Assembly: GCF_900104185.1 (NCBI RefSeq)
Contig: NZ_FNIZ01000028.1
Location: 1 to 48,693, forward strand
Origin: Halobacillus aidingensis
Lineage (GTDB): Bacteria > Bacillota > Bacilli > Bacillales > Halobacillaceae
Length of the DNA stretch: 48,693 bases
Direction of reading: 5' to 3'
Part shown: piece after piece, positions 1-13,236 of the stretch
Layout of the letters: each line of letters starts with the position of its first letter
How positions within the stretch are numbered: the first letter of the stretch is position 1
Translations under genes and position numbers: made by a program
The notes under the pieces: model-generated
Told to the model about the DNA's origin: nothing
Databases searched by the model: none
What the model saw: only the letters and a program-made list of their open reading frames with translations

Positions 1-2
1 GA

Positions 3-161
3 GAGTCTTTGCCTCACCTGATAACGGCTGCCGAAACAGGAGTCGAAAACGTGAGGGCCATGATAAGGCTTGTCTACGAGAATGCCAGGATTCACGGAGG
101 AAAAGAGCACAGAAAGAACCATCTCAGCCCATTTGACATTTTAGGTATAGCTTACAAGTAA
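3..161 (+). CDS. C-terminal end of an unidentified protein (partial)
   Basis: An open frame enters from the left edge and ends at TAA 159-161, giving about 52 residues that end in ...FDILGIAYK. The other plus frames and the minus strand have early stops here, so this is the only candidate. In Bacillus the gene before lspA is usually a TraR/DksA-like protein (YlyA/YteA), but the visible residues do not look like that family to me. I do not recognise the product, and coding status is itself uncertain because no start or ribosome binding site is in view. Confidence 0.35.
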   Translation, partial: ESLPHLITAAETGVENVRAMIRLVYENARIHGGKEHRKNHLSPFDILGIAYK

Positions 162-284
162 AAGATGAACGACTGATTTTTAGAACCTTGACACTTTCAG
201 CTTTTGGTAGGGCACCAACTGGAAAATAAAGGAATAGTAAATGATTATCACTTAAGCTAAATTACAATCATTCACTAGCTTGAC

Positions 285-472
285 GGCTATGGGGAAGCTG
301 CGAGACTCCCGTGGGAGAAAGGAGATAGGCGAGATCCCACAGGGCGTTAGCCCGAGGAAGCTCGCCACTCCCCCACAGGAAAGCGAGTTGCTTCCCAGCC
401 ACCCCTGACGCTCAACCTAGGCAACGAACCCAGAAACATCTCGAAACTGAGTCTTCAAGTATAGGGTGCTTA
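285..472 (+). repeat. Partial copy (copy 1) of composite hairpin repeat, single module plus right terminus
   Basis: The stretch from about 290 to 410 is the same GC-rich module found at 14610-14730, 32510-32630 and (reversed) 47400-47525. It opens with GGGAAGCTGCGAGACTCCCG and closes with GCTTCCCAGCCACCCC, so its ends pair into a long imperfect hairpin. It is followed by the family terminus CTCGAAACTGAGTCTTC at 440-456. The second module and left terminus present in the full copies are missing. The rest of the gap 162-551 holds only the lspA promoter. Confidence 0.8.
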
Positions 473-490
473 TGTGGAAGTGAGAAGTTG

Positions 491-520
491 TTCTTTGCAG
501 GAGTAGTTTTGTGGTACAAT
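491..520 (+). promoter_or_regulatory. Predicted sigma-A promoter for lspA-rluD
   Basis: TACAAT at 515-520 is preceded by TGG, making an extended -10. A weak -35 (TTCTTT, 491-496) lies 18 bases upstream. It sits directly after the right end of repeat copy 1, so lspA need not depend on upstream transcription. Confidence 0.5.
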
Positions 521-551
521 AAGCTAGGACTAAGATTCATGGGGGACGCTT

Positions 552-1025
552 ATGATTTTGTATTATATCATCGCCATTGGTCTCATTATCCTTGATCAAT
601 GGACGAAGTGGCTGGTGGTCACAAAAATGGATATCGGTGAAAGCATAACGGTCATCGAAAACTTTTTCTACTTGACCTCTCACCGGAATCAGGGAGCTGC
701 CTGGGGAATACTACAAGGGCAGATGTGGTTCTTTTATATCATAACGGTGATTGTCATTGGATTTGTCATTTATTATTTACATCAATATGGAAAAGAAAGT
801 CGTTTTGTAGGTGTAGCTCTCGCGTTTATTCTTGCTGGGGCGATTGGGAATTTCATTGATCGCGTATTTCGTAAGGAAGTCGTCGATTTCGCCAATACGT
901 ACATTTTCACTTACGACTTTCCTATTTTTAATGTAGCGGACTCTGCTCTTGTCGTCGGTGTGATCTTTGTCATGATTGCAACATTCGTTGACGAGCGCAG
1001 AAAGAAAGGAAGTTTGAAATCTTGA
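552..1025 (+). CDS. lspA: Lipoprotein signal peptidase (signal peptidase II)
   Basis: This is a 157-residue polytopic membrane aspartyl protease that cleaves the signal peptide of prolipoproteins after diacylglyceryl modification. Four hydrophobic segments are visible (about 1-22, 58-76, 84-101, 128-145). The two catalytic aspartates of the family are present as Asp103 in NFIDR and Asp130 in FNVADS, and the early DQWTK motif is at 15-19. Length is typical. The ATG has GGGGGA five bases upstream. The stop overlaps the rluD start by four bases (TTGA), so the two are probably translationally coupled, as in Bacillus lspA-rluD (ylyB). Confidence 0.97.
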   Translation: MILYYIIAIGLIILDQWTKWLVVTKMDIGESITVIENFFYLTSHRNQGAAWGILQGQMWFFYIITVIVIGFVIYYLHQYGKESRFVGVALAFILAGAIGNFIDRVFRKEVVDFANTYIFTYDFPIFNVADSALVVGVIFVMIATFVDERRKKGSLKS

Positions 1026-1933
1026 GTGAACACTATAAGGTTACAGAAAACGATCAGTCGAAACGGATTGATAAATTACTAACAGAGGTTATCGAAGAAG
1101 CCTCCAGGTCTCAAATTCAGGGATGGCTGAAAGACGGCATTGTCTTCGTTGATGATAAAGCTGTGAAGAGCAATTACAAGGTGCAGGAGGGTGATACGAT
1201 CACTTGGCATATTCCTGAGCCTGAACCGATGGATATCCTCCCCGAGGACATTCCGATTGAAATTGTGTATGAAGATGAAGATGTGATTGTCGTCAATAAA
1301 CCATCCGGCATGGTGATTCACCCGGCGGCTGGCCACTATTCCGGAACACTTGTCAATGCTCTATTATTCCACGTGAAGGATTTATCTGGAATCAATGGAG
1401 TGGAGCGTCCGGGAATCGTTCATCGGATTGATAAAGACACGAGTGGTCTACTGATGGTAGCTAAGAATGATCTCGCTCATCAATCGCTCGCTGAGCAACT
1501 CTCGAAAAAGACGGTAGAACGTAAATATGAAGCGATTGTCCACGGGGAAATTCATCATGAATATGGTACCATTGATGCACCGATTGGAAGGGACCCTAAA
1601 GATCGCCAAAGGATGGCTGTGGTCGATGGCGGACGTGATGCGGTCACCCATTTCCGCGTGCTGCGTCATTTCACTGATTTCACACTGGTTGAATGTAAAC
1701 TGGAAACAGGGCGTACGCACCAGATCCGTGTGCATATGCGTTACATCGATCATCCACTAGCGGGTGATCCGAAGTACGGCCCTCGTAAAACTTTAGACCT
1801 CAATGGTCAAGCACTGCATGCTAAATCCCTTGGATTTGAGCATCCGAGAACAGGTGAATGGAAAAAGTTCGAGGTCGAACCTCCTGCGGAATTTAAAGAG
1901 ACTCTGAAGTACCTGGAAACGAAAGAGGTATAA
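1022..1933 (+). CDS. rluD: Ribosomal large subunit pseudouridine synthase, RluD-type
   Basis: This 303-residue enzyme of the RluA/RluD family isomerises uridines in 23S rRNA. An S4 RNA-binding domain occupies about 14-75 and the synthase domain about 85-290. The catalytic HRIDKDTSG motif lies at 134-142, with Asp137 as the nucleophile. The GRTHQIRVH motif typical of the family is near 235. The start is TTG at 1022, preceded by AAAGGAAG at 1005-1012 and overlapping the lspA stop. It corresponds to B. subtilis YlyB. The exact target uridines cannot be read from sequence. Confidence 0.95.
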   Translation: MSEHYKVTENDQSKRIDKLLTEVIEEASRSQIQGWLKDGIVFVDDKAVKSNYKVQEGDTITWHIPEPEPMDILPEDIPIEIVYEDEDVIVVNKPSGMVIHPAAGHYSGTLVNALLFHVKDLSGINGVERPGIVHRIDKDTSGLLMVAKNDLAHQSLAEQLSKKTVERKYEAIVHGEIHHEYGTIDAPIGRDPKDRQRMAVVDGGRDAVTHFRVLRHFTDFTLVECKLETGRTHQIRVHMRYIDHPLAGDPKYGPRKTLDLNGQALHAKSLGFEHPRTGEWKKFEVEPPAEFKETLKYLETKEV

Positions 1934-1940
1934 AAAGTCA

Positions 1941-1969
1941 TTGACAAACCTTACAGGGAGTGTCATACT
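1941..1969 (+). promoter_or_regulatory. Sigma-A promoter of the pyr operon
   Basis: Consensus TTGACA at 1941-1946, a 17-base spacer, and CATACT at 1964-1969. It lies just after the rluD stop and before the first PyrR attenuator, as in B. subtilis. Confidence 0.8.
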
Positions 1970-1987
1970 TCCATATAGAATATAAAG

Positions 1988-2089
1988 ACCTTTAAGAACA
2001 GTCCCGTGAGGCTGAAAAGGTGACGGTTGTGCACAGGATACGTGTACGAAAACCCCTTTTCTGCCCTTATGTGGAAAAGGGGTTTTTTT
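1988..2089 (+). promoter_or_regulatory. PyrR-binding attenuator 1 (pyrR leader)
   Basis: The PyrR-binding hairpin at 1988-2021 carries the conserved loop and bulge sequence GTCCCGTGAGGCTGAAAAGG. It is followed by a rho-independent terminator: AACCCCTTTT pairs with AAAAGGGGTT and a run of seven T follows (2049-2089). By the known B. subtilis mechanism, UMP-bound PyrR stabilises the anti-antiterminator and termination follows. The intervening antiterminator was not folded base by base. Confidence 0.93.
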
Positions 2090-2097
2090 GTCACTGA

Positions 2098-2667
<570 letters not shown>

Positions 2668-2676
2668 ATGAAGAGT

Positions 2677-2780
2677 AACCTTTAATGGAAGTCCCGTGAG
2701 GCTTAAAAGGTTCGTAAGGATACGTGTGTGTCTACACGTCTACCTCTTTGCGTGCTTTTTAAGCGCAAAGAGGTTTTTTT
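2677..2780 (+). promoter_or_regulatory. PyrR-binding attenuator 2 (pyrR-pyrP intercistronic)
   Basis: The binding hairpin at 2677-2712 contains AGTCCCGTGAGGCTTAAAAG. The terminator at 2742-2780 pairs ACCTCTTTGCG with CGCAAAGAGGT and ends in seven T. It is nearly the same as the pyrR leader, so expression of pyrP and the genes after it is a second PyrR-controlled step. Confidence 0.93.
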
Positions 2781-2852
2781 ATGTGAAAATCTCAAGGGTT
2801 CCACTCAGTTCACTACCCTCACACAAGAGGAGACATCAAGGAGGAATTCGAT

Positions 2853-4241
2853 ATGAAACAACATAAAGCAGCACTCGACGTTAATGAAGTACCAGCACTA
2901 AATAAATGGCTCGTTCTAAGCCTTCAGCATCTGTTCGCCATGTTCGGCGCAACAATTCTCGTTCCTTTTCTGACCGGATTATCCCCATCGGTCGCTCTCG
3001 TATCCAGCGGGTTCGGAACGCTTGCTTACCTGCTCATTACAAGAGGGAAGGTACCGGCCTATCTGGGATCGAGTTTCGCCTTTATTGCACCAATTATTGA
3101 AGTTTCCAAATCCAGCGGCGTTGCGGGCGCGATGGTGGGAAGCTTCCTAGCCGGTCTCGTCTACGGCTTAGTTGCCCTGCTTATCTCCATTTTCGGAACA
3201 AAGTGGCTCATGAACCTGCTTCCTCCGATTGTTGTAGGGCCGGTCATCATTGTCATCGGTCTCGGATTAGCATCAACAGCTGTGGAGATGGCGATGTACT
3301 TGCCGGGTCAGGAAGAAAACATCTACAGTGGCACCCACTTCATGGTTGCCCTTGTCACTCTGGCGATTACGATTATCGCATCGATCTACTTTAAAGGATT
3401 CTTTTCCCTGCTGCCGATCCTTTTCGGAATTGTCGGCGGATATGCGTTCGCTATGACTCAAGGAATTGTAGACACGAGCGGGATCCAAGAAGAATGGACC
3501 GCAATAACCACAGCAGGTTCGTTCACGGGCGCCATAGCCGCTCTCTTCCAAGCTCCTGATTTTCTTGTCCCATTCGTTGACTTTTCACCACTGGAAGTGA
3601 TCAGCTGGGAAATCGCCTTTCTGATGGTTCCCTTTGCACTCGTCACGATTACAGAACATACGGGTGATCAAATGGTCTTATCGAAAGTTGTAGGAAGAAA
3701 CTTTTTGAAAAATCCAGGACTGGACAAATCCATTCTTGGTGACGGAGTGGCCACATTCATCGCCTCCTGCCTAGGAGGACCACCGAACACCACGTATGGG
3801 GAAAATATTGGAGTGCTCGCGATTACCCGGGTGTACAGTGTGTTCGTCATCGGAGGTGCGGCAGTCATTGCCATCGTCTTCGGTTTCATCGGCATGGTAA
3901 TCGCGGTCATCAGTTCGATACCGACAGCCGTCATGGGCGGTGTGTCCATCTTGCTCTTCGGGATCATTGCCTCCAGCGGCCTGCGTATGTTGATTGATAA
4001 TCAGATCGACTTTGGTGAAAAGAGAAACTTGATTATCGCCTCTGTCATCCTCGTCATCGGGGTAGGCGGTGCTTTCGTCCAAGTGACGGAGGAAGTACAA
4101 ATCGCAGGAATGGCGCTTGCTGCCATCATTGGTGTCGCGCTCAACTTGATCCTTCCAGGTAAAGAAAAAGGACACGGAAATGGGCAGATGTTTGAAGCAC
4201 CTGAACTCGAACAACAAAACAAGAAAGATCATGTAGCATAA
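2853..4241 (+). CDS. pyrP: Uracil permease, NCS2 family
   Basis: This 462-residue uracil:proton symporter of the NCS2 (nucleobase-ascorbate) family sits in the cytoplasmic membrane and imports uracil for salvage. Hydrophobic segments cover almost the whole chain. Family signatures visible are the QHLFAMFGATI segment near 25, a TEHTGDQ motif near 265, and PNTTYGENIGVLAITRVYS near 310. AAGGAGG at 2838-2844 precedes the ATG by eight bases. Its position between attenuators 2 and 3 shows control by PyrR together with the biosynthetic genes. Confidence 0.96.
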   Translation: MKQHKAALDVNEVPALNKWLVLSLQHLFAMFGATILVPFLTGLSPSVALVSSGFGTLAYLLITRGKVPAYLGSSFAFIAPIIEVSKSSGVAGAMVGSFLAGLVYGLVALLISIFGTKWLMNLLPPIVVGPVIIVIGLGLASTAVEMAMYLPGQEENIYSGTHFMVALVTLAITIIASIYFKGFFSLLPILFGIVGGYAFAMTQGIVDTSGIQEEWTAITTAGSFTGAIAALFQAPDFLVPFVDFSPLEVISWEIAFLMVPFALVTITEHTGDQMVLSKVVGRNFLKNPGLDKSILGDGVATFIASCLGGPPNTTYGENIGVLAITRVYSVFVIGGAAVIAIVFGFIGMVIAVISSIPTAVMGGVSILLFGIIASSGLRMLIDNQIDFGEKRNLIIASVILVIGVGGAFVQVTEEVQIAGMALAAIIGVALNLILPGKEKGHGNGQMFEAPELEQQNKKDHVA

Positions 4242-4255
4242 ACCAACACTAGATT

Positions 4256-4360
4256 CACGTTTTAAATGAGTCCCGAGAGGCTCAAAAAGGTGCACTAGGG
4301 ATGGGCTCGTTTTTCATGCGACGAGTTCAGCACCCCCAGACACCTGGGGGTGCTTTTTTT
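4256..4360 (+). promoter_or_regulatory. PyrR-binding attenuator 3 (pyrP-pyrB intercistronic)
   Basis: The binding hairpin at 4256-4291 contains AGTCCCGAGAGGCTCAAAAA, with GAGAGG replacing the GTGAGG of the other two sites. The terminator at 4329-4360 pairs AGCACCCCCAG with CTGGGGGTGCT and is followed by a T run. It controls pyrB and the genes downstream. Confidence 0.93.
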
Positions 4361-4405
4361 CTCCTTAGTCCCCGTTACATTAAAAATAGGAACGGAGAGA
4401 TGAAC

Positions 4406-5302
4406 ATGACCGCTATTCGATCCAAGAGGAATTTGCTTTCCATCAAACAGCTGAGGAACGAGCAAATCCATAACCTTCTTTACTTAGCAGAAAGACTGGG
4501 AGATCCCGCAAACCGTCCTTCTTTTCCGGGACATTTCGCTGCCAATCTTTTTTTAGAACCAAGCACACGTACAAAAACGAGTTTTCACATAGCCGAAAAG
4601 AAATTGGGTTTCGATGTCGTTGAACTGGATGGGGTCGATTCGAGCTTGACGAAAGGGGAAAGCTTGTATGACACGTTAAAGACATTAGAGTCGATCGGCG
4701 TGGATCTAGCTGTCGTCCGGCAATCCGAAGTCGGCGGCTTGACGGCATGTACGGAAGGATTGGATATGCCCCTCATCAATGCTGGGGATGGCTGTGGGGA
4801 GCACCCGACACAATCCCTTCTGGACTTGTACACCATCCATGAACATTTTCAAAGTTTCAGAGGATTACATGTATGCATTGCGGGAGATCTGAAACATAGC
4901 CGGGTAGCAAGGTCCAATGCCTACGCACTAAGACAGCTCGGTGCCAACGTATCATTTGTCAGTAAACCCGAATGGCAGGATCCTACAATGACAGAGGACT
5001 ACATCACGATGGACGAAGCCGTCGAAACTTGTGATGTCCTGATGCTACTTCGGATTCAACATGAACGCCATACGAACCATGGTGAAACAGGAAGTTACCT
5101 GAATCAATATGGGCTGACGGTCGAAAGGGAGGCACGAATGATGAATCACAGCATCATCCTTCATCCAGCTCCGGTGAATCGCGGGGTGGAAATCGATGAG
5201 AGACTCGTCGAATGCGAAAAGTCAAAGATTTTCAGGCAAATGACAAATGGAGTAACGATGCGGATGGCTATCATCCATGCACTCATGAAAGGGGAGCTTT
5301 AA
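4406..5302 (+). CDS. pyrB: Aspartate carbamoyltransferase catalytic subunit
   Basis: This enzyme condenses carbamoyl phosphate with aspartate, the first committed step of pyrimidine synthesis. The carbamoyl-phosphate loop FLEPSTRTKTSFH lies near residue 50, followed by a HPTQSLLDL segment and HPAPVNRGVEI near 265. The frame is open upstream into the attenuator, but the start was placed at ATG 4406 because GGAG at 4394-4397 is eight bases away; ATG 4400 is too close to it. The resulting 298 residues match the family. The pyrC start follows the stop directly. No regulatory subunit (pyrI) is present, as is normal in Bacillus. Confidence 0.96.
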   Translation: MTAIRSKRNLLSIKQLRNEQIHNLLYLAERLGDPANRPSFPGHFAANLFLEPSTRTKTSFHIAEKKLGFDVVELDGVDSSLTKGESLYDTLKTLESIGVDLAVVRQSEVGGLTACTEGLDMPLINAGDGCGEHPTQSLLDLYTIHEHFQSFRGLHVCIAGDLKHSRVARSNAYALRQLGANVSFVSKPEWQDPTMTEDYITMDEAVETCDVLMLLRIQHERHTNHGETGSYLNQYGLTVEREARMMNHSIILHPAPVNRGVEIDERLVECEKSKIFRQMTNGVTMRMAIIHALMKGEL

Positions 5303-6592
5303 ATGAAAAAGAAGATCATCAACGGTCAGGTGTTTACGGATCATAAATTTGAAAGATGCGAGGTTTTGATTGAGGACAATATGATTGTTGAAATAGCTCC
5401 TTCGGTAGGAGAAGCGGATGAGGTTATTGATGCTAAAGGGGGCCTTGTTCTGCCGGGATTGGTCGATGTGCATATCCATTTACGCGAACCTGGAGACGAA
5501 CAGAAAGAAACCATCCGCACAGGTACAGAAGCTGCAGCTCGCGGAGGCTTCACCACGGTATGTGCCATGCCGAACACAAAGCCTGTGCCTGATTCCGAAG
5601 AGAACATGAAAAAATTAATGGAGAAGATCAAGCAGGATGCATCGGTGAGAGTGCTTCCTTACGCTTCGATTACCACTCGTCAACTTGGAAGAGAGCTTGT
5701 TGACATGACAACCTTATCACAAATGGGTGCTTTCGCCTTTACTGATGATGGAGTCGGCGTCCAGACGGCTGGCATGATGTATGAAGCCATGAAGGAAGCG
5801 AGCCGTCTGAATAAAGCCATCGTTGCTCACTGCGAAGATAATTCACTCGTGTACAAAGGCGTCGCCCACGATGGTGAAGTAAGCAAAAGGCTCGGTCTTC
5901 CTGGGATTGCAAACATTGCTGAGTCCGTACAAATCGCGAGAGATGTGTTGCTTGCAGAAGCGACCGGCTGTCATTATCACGTATGTCACGTATCAACGAA
6001 AGAATCGGTAAGGGTTATCCGGGATGCGAAGAAGGCCGGGATTCATGTCACGGCGGAAGTGACCCCGCACCATTTGGTTCTCAACGAAACGGATATCCGT
6101 GAAGACGATGCCTTTTTCAAAATGAACCCGCCGCTTCGTTCTAACGAAGATCAGGAAGCGCTCATCGAAGGTTTGATAGACGGAACCATCGATTTTATTG
6201 CGACAGATCATGCTCCACACACGGAAGAGGATAAGAAAGAAGGCTTCCTTTACTCGCCATTTGGAATCACAGGTTTGGAAACTGCCTTTCCTCTCTTGTA
6301 CACCCACTTCGTAGAAAAGCATGGAATTCAGCTGGAGCGTCTCATTGAGTGGCTGACAAGGAAGCCTGCAGAGACTTTCGGACTCCCTTATGGAACGTTG
6401 GAAAATGGGTTGGCAGCAGATATAACGATTGTGGAAGTGAATCATGAACGGATGATCGATCGTCACAGCTTTGCTTCAAAAGGAAAGAACACGCCTTTCC
6501 ATGGCTGGAGAGCAAAAGGATGGCCGGAGTTAACGATGGTAGACGGAAGAATTGTATGGGAGGGGAAAACGCATGAAACAACTCGTGCTTGA
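5303..6592 (+). CDS. pyrC: Dihydroorotase
   Basis: This 429-residue zinc amidohydrolase closes carbamoyl aspartate to dihydroorotate. The metal-binding HxH motif is at His57-Ile-His59 within VHIHLREPG, and the late metal ligand is the Asp of ATDHAPH near 304. Further ligand histidines sit in HCEDN and HVSTKE. The length is that of class I bacterial dihydroorotases. The start abuts the pyrB stop with AAGGGGAG just upstream, and the end overlaps pyrAA by 20 bases. Confidence 0.97.
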   Translation: MKKKIINGQVFTDHKFERCEVLIEDNMIVEIAPSVGEADEVIDAKGGLVLPGLVDVHIHLREPGDEQKETIRTGTEAAARGGFTTVCAMPNTKPVPDSEENMKKLMEKIKQDASVRVLPYASITTRQLGRELVDMTTLSQMGAFAFTDDGVGVQTAGMMYEAMKEASRLNKAIVAHCEDNSLVYKGVAHDGEVSKRLGLPGIANIAESVQIARDVLLAEATGCHYHVCHVSTKESVRVIRDAKKAGIHVTAEVTPHHLVLNETDIREDDAFFKMNPPLRSNEDQEALIEGLIDGTIDFIATDHAPHTEEDKKEGFLYSPFGITGLETAFPLLYTHFVEKHGIQLERLIEWLTRKPAETFGLPYGTLENGLAADITIVEVNHERMIDRHSFASKGKNTPFHGWRAKGWPELTMVDGRIVWEGKTHETTRA

Positions 6593-7682
6593 AGATGGAA
6601 CAGTATTTGTAGGTGAAGGATTCGGAAGTGAACGGGAAACGGTCGGTGAGGTCGTTTTTAACACAGGAATGAGCGGCTATCAGGAAGTGATTTCTGACCC
6701 GTCTTATTATGGGCAGTTGATCACCTTCACGTATCCACTCATCGGAAACTATGGCATCAATCGCGATGATTTTGAAACCGTAAATCCTGGAGTATTCGGG
6801 GTCATTGTAAAAGAACACTGTGATTTTCCTTCTAATTTTCGTAATGAAGAAACGATCGATGAATTTTTGAAAGCGAAAAATATTCCAGGCATCAGCGACA
6901 TTGATACGAGAAAGCTGACGAAAATCATCCGCCAGCATGGAACGATGAAGGCGATGATCACTTCATCCGAGCGTTCGGTCTCTGAAGTACTCAGCATATT
7001 AGAGGCTACTCCGCTATTGAATGACCAAGTGAAACAGGTATCGACGGTGAAGCCTTATGTCGTTCCGGGACGAGGCGAACGGATTGTCCTCGTGGATTTC
7101 GGAATGAAACACGGTATTTTAAGGGAGTTCACGAAGCGCGATTGTCATGTGACAGTCGTTCCTTATCATACTTCAGCAGACGAGATCCTAAGACTGAAAC
7201 CGGATGGCGTCATGCTCTCCAACGGTCCTGGTGATCCAAAAGATGTTCCGGAAGCGATCCAAACGATCCGTGAACTGATCGGTCAGGTACCTATATTCGG
7301 GATCTGTCTTGGGCACCAGCTGATTGCTCTCGCTTCTGGTGCAGACACTTCTAAAATGAAGTTCGGACACAGAGGAATCAATCAGCCTGTAAAAGATTTG
7401 GATACAGGAAGAACCTATATCACTTCACAGAACCATGGCTATGCTGTCAATCTCCATTCCTTGGAACAGACCGACCTGCGCCTTTCCCAAGTTTCTTTGA
7501 ATGATAACTCCGTGGAAGGGCTGAAACATAAGAACCACCCGGTTTTCTCTGTGCAATACCACCCGGAAAGTTCACCGGGACCGGAAGATACAGCTCACTT
7601 ATTCGATGAATTCTTGAAAATGATCGATCACCACCAGAAGACAACGAAGGAGGACTCCCAATGCCTAAGCGTACAGATCTAA
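6573..7682 (+). CDS. pyrAA: Carbamoyl-phosphate synthase small (glutaminase) subunit, pyrimidine-specific
   Basis: This subunit hydrolyses glutamine and passes ammonia to the large subunit. It has an N-terminal CPSase small-chain domain (about 1-150) and a class I glutamine amidotransferase domain with nucleophile Cys245 in FGICLGHQL. The catalytic HPE is near 340 in [11 protein letters not shown]. An upstream in-frame TTG exists at 6552, but ATG 6573 has GGGAGGGG seven bases before it and gives 369 residues, close to the B. subtilis protein. It overlaps pyrC by 20 bases and pyrAB by 22. Confidence 0.95.
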   Translation: MKQLVLEDGTVFVGEGFGSERETVGEVVFNTGMSGYQEVISDPSYYGQLITFTYPLIGNYGINRDDFETVNPGVFGVIVKEHCDFPSNFRNEETIDEFLKAKNIPGISDIDTRKLTKIIRQHGTMKAMITSSERSVSEVLSILEATPLLNDQVKQVSTVKPYVVPGRGERIVLVDFGMKHGILREFTKRDCHVTVVPYHTSADEILRLKPDGVMLSNGPGDPKDVPEAIQTIRELIGQVPIFGICLGHQLIALASGADTSKMKFGHRGINQPVKDLDTGRTYITSQNHGYAVNLHSLEQTDLRLSQVSLNDNSVEGLKHKNHPVFSVQYHPESSPGPEDTAHLFDEFLKMIDHHQKTTKEDSQCLSVQI

Positions 7683-10600
7683 CCAAAATTCTAGTTATCG
7701 GATCCGGTCCGATCGTCATCGGCCAGGCGGCTGAATTTGACTATTCCGGCACACAAGCATGCCAATCTTTGAAAGAGGAAGGGTATGAAGTCATCCTTGC
7801 GAATTCGAATCCAGCAACGATCATGACCGACCATACCTTCGCCGATCAAGTTTATATGGAACCACTGACGCTTGAATTCCTGCAGAAAATCATCCGTAAA
7901 GAAACCCCTGACGCGATCCTTCCGACACTGGGGGGGCAGACGGGGCTGAATATGGCGGTAGAGTTGAGTGAATCTGGCATTCTCGAAGAATTTGATGTGG
8001 AACTCCTAGGGACTCCGCTTGATGCCATCCAACAAGCCGAAGACCGTGAGAAATTCCGTGCCTTGATGCATGAGATGAACCAACCTGTACCTGAGAGTGA
8101 AATTGTCAGCACGGTAGAAGAAGCATTGGATTTTGCAGAGACCATAGGCTTTCCTGTCATCGTCCGTCCTGCATACACGATGGGCGGCGCTGGTGGAGGC
8201 ATGTGTGACGATGCCGCTCAGTTGAAAGAGATTGCTAGAAGTGGACTGGCTGCTTCTCCGGTCAGTCAGTGCTTAATCGAAAAAAACATTGCCGGCTTCA
8301 AAGAAGTAGAGTACGAAGTGATGCGTGATGGTGCAGACAATAAAATCGTTGTTTGTAACATGGAAAACTTTGATCCTGTAGGCATTCATACCGGGGATTC
8401 CATCGTTGTAGCCCCTTCCCAAACGCTCAGTGACCGGGAATATCAAATGCTGAGAAACGCCTCATTGGAGATTATCCAGGCGCTCCAAATTGAAGGCGGA
8501 TGTAATGTCCAGCTTGCTCTCGATCCCAACAGTTTTCAATATTACATCATCGAAGTAAACCCAAGGGTCAGTCGTTCATCAGCACTCGCATCCAAGGCGA
8601 CCGGTTATCCGATTGCAAAACTCGCAGCCAAAATCGCTGTTGGAATGACGTTGGACGAAATCAAGAACCCGGTCACCGGTACGACTTATGCGTGTTTTGA
8701 ACCAGCGCTCGATTATGTCGTAACGAAAATCCCACGCTGGCCGTTCGATAAATTTGCCAAAGGAAACCGTACACTTGGTACGCAAATGAAAGCGACCGGT
8801 GAAGTGATGAGTATCGGCAGAAGCTTCGAAGAATCCCTACTGAAAGGGATCCGTTCGCTTGAAGGAGATACAGAAGAGCTATATCTCTCTTATGCCGAAC
8901 ATATGAAAGAGGAAGAACTCTCAAGAAGATTGAGAAAAGCGGATGATGAACGGATATTCTTAATCGCAGACGCTTTAAGGAGAGGTTATTCCATCGAAAG
9001 CCTTCATGAAATGACAGGGGGCATCGATCTATTCTTCCTTTATAAATTGCAGCGAATTATACAGCTTGAAAAGCAAGTCGCCAGAGGGGAAATGGATGCC
9101 TCTTTACTACAAAAGGTGAAGAAGATCGGCTTTTCTGATGCTCAGATTGCACGGTTGACTGAACGGACGGAAGCAGAAGTGAGGGAATGGAGAAGAAGTC
9201 ACGGCATCCGCCCCGTTTACAAGATGGTCGATACGTGCGCTGGTGAGTTTGAATCCGAAACGCCTTATTTTTACAGCAGTTATGAAGATGAAAACGAAGC
9301 CATCCCAAGTAGCAATAAAAAAGTGCTCGTCATCGGTTCTGGTCCGATCCGCATCGGCCAGGGAGTCGAATTCGACTATGCAACCGTACATTCTGTCCTT
9401 GCTCTGAAGGAAATGGGCTATGAAGCCATCATTATGAACAACAACCCGGAAACGGTCTCCACAGACTTCAGCGTTTCTGACAAGCTTTATTTTGAACCGT
9501 TATCGCTTGAAGATGTAATGAATGTTATCGACCTCGAACAGCCGGAAGGAGTCATCGTCCAGTTTGGAGGTCAGACAGCCATCAACCTCGTCGACGGACT
9601 GACGAAAGAAGGCGTTCGGATTTTAGGTACAACGATGGAATCGATCGATAAAACAGAAGACAGGGACTTGTTCGAACAGCTGCTCAACGATTTGAACATC
9701 CCTAAACCAGGAGGGGAAAGTGTCAAAAGCGCAGAGGAAGCATTCCTTGCTGCTGAAAAGATCGGCTATCCGCTTGTCGTGAGACCTTCTTATGTCCTGG
9801 GCGGCCGTGCGATGGCGATCGTCTATTCCAACGAAGAGCTCTCTTCTTACTTGGAAACGAATGCAGCCGCACACAATGGTCACCCCATATTGATTGACAA
9901 GTACATGACGGGAATGGAAATCGAAGTCGATGCCATCTCGGACGGGGAGGATGTTTTCATCCCGGGGATTATGGAACACATTGAACGGGCCGGTGTCCAC
10001 TCCGGAGACTCCATGGCGGTTTATCCGACTCAGAGGCTGACGAAAGAACTTGAACAACAGTGTATCGATGCAACAATGAAGATCGCCAGAGAGCTGAATA
10101 TGAAAGGGCTCATCAACATCCAGTTCGTCGTTTACAAAGGGACCGCCTACGTCCTTGAAGTGAACCCTAGAGCAAGCCGGACGGTACCTTTCCTGAGTAA
10201 AATCACCGGCGTACCGATGGCGCGACTTGCGACGAAGGTTTTATTAGGCAAAACGTTGAAAGACGAAGGGTACACATCCGGGGTCGCTGCAAAGCCAAAT
10301 GGTGTCTATGTCAAAGTGCCAGTGTTCTCCTTTGAAAAGCTTAGAAGTGTTGATACGACACTCGGGCCTGAAATGAAGTCGACCGGTGAAGTCATCGGGT
10401 ATGACCAAACATTAGAAAAAGCCCTTTACAAAGGAATGACATCAGCAGGGTTGAAGATACCGACACAAGGGTCTGTTTTGTTGACCGTTGCTGACAAAGA
10501 TAAATTAGAGATGCTGGACATTGCGAAGACATTTTTTGAGCTGGGCTTTCGATTGTTCGCCACAGAAGGAACAGCATCAGTCATTGAAGAAGCTGAGATT

Positions 10601-10860
10601 CCTGTGGAAGCGGTAGGAAAAGTGGGTTCCGACCAGCGTGATGTCATCGATCTGATCCAACAAGGAGAAGTCCAATTCGTCGTCAACACGCTCAACAAAG
10701 GTATGCGTGCAAGATCCGATGGATTCAGAATCCGCAGAGAAGCGGTCGAACATGGACTCGCCTGCTTAACAAGCCTGGACACGGCCAAAACCATTGTCGA
10801 TGTCATCAATGCGATGTCCTTCTCGGCACGTGCAATCACACCGATGGAAGGAGTGACAGG

Positions 10861-10864
<4 letters not shown>
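7661..10864 (+). CDS. pyrAB: Carbamoyl-phosphate synthase large subunit, pyrimidine-specific
   Basis: This 1067-residue subunit uses two ATP to make carbamoyl phosphate from bicarbonate and ammonia. Two homologous ATP-grasp halves are visible. Each begins with a VIGSGPIxIGQ motif (near 13 and 556) and each has an EVNPRxSR motif (near 299 and 835). The C-terminal ~130 residues form the MGS-like allosteric domain. AAGGAGG at 7648-7654 sets the ATG inside the pyrAA end. The stop overlaps the pyrK start (ATGA), implying coupled translation. Confidence 0.97.

Positions 10865-13210
<2,346 letters not shown>

Positions 13211-13236
<26 letters not shown>

Noticed and set aside
4301-4405. Upstream extension of pyrB to the first in-frame ATG at 4316 or earlier
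   Set aside because: It would translate the PyrR attenuator terminator, has no ribosome binding site, and exceeds the family length; GGAG before ATG 4406 decides.
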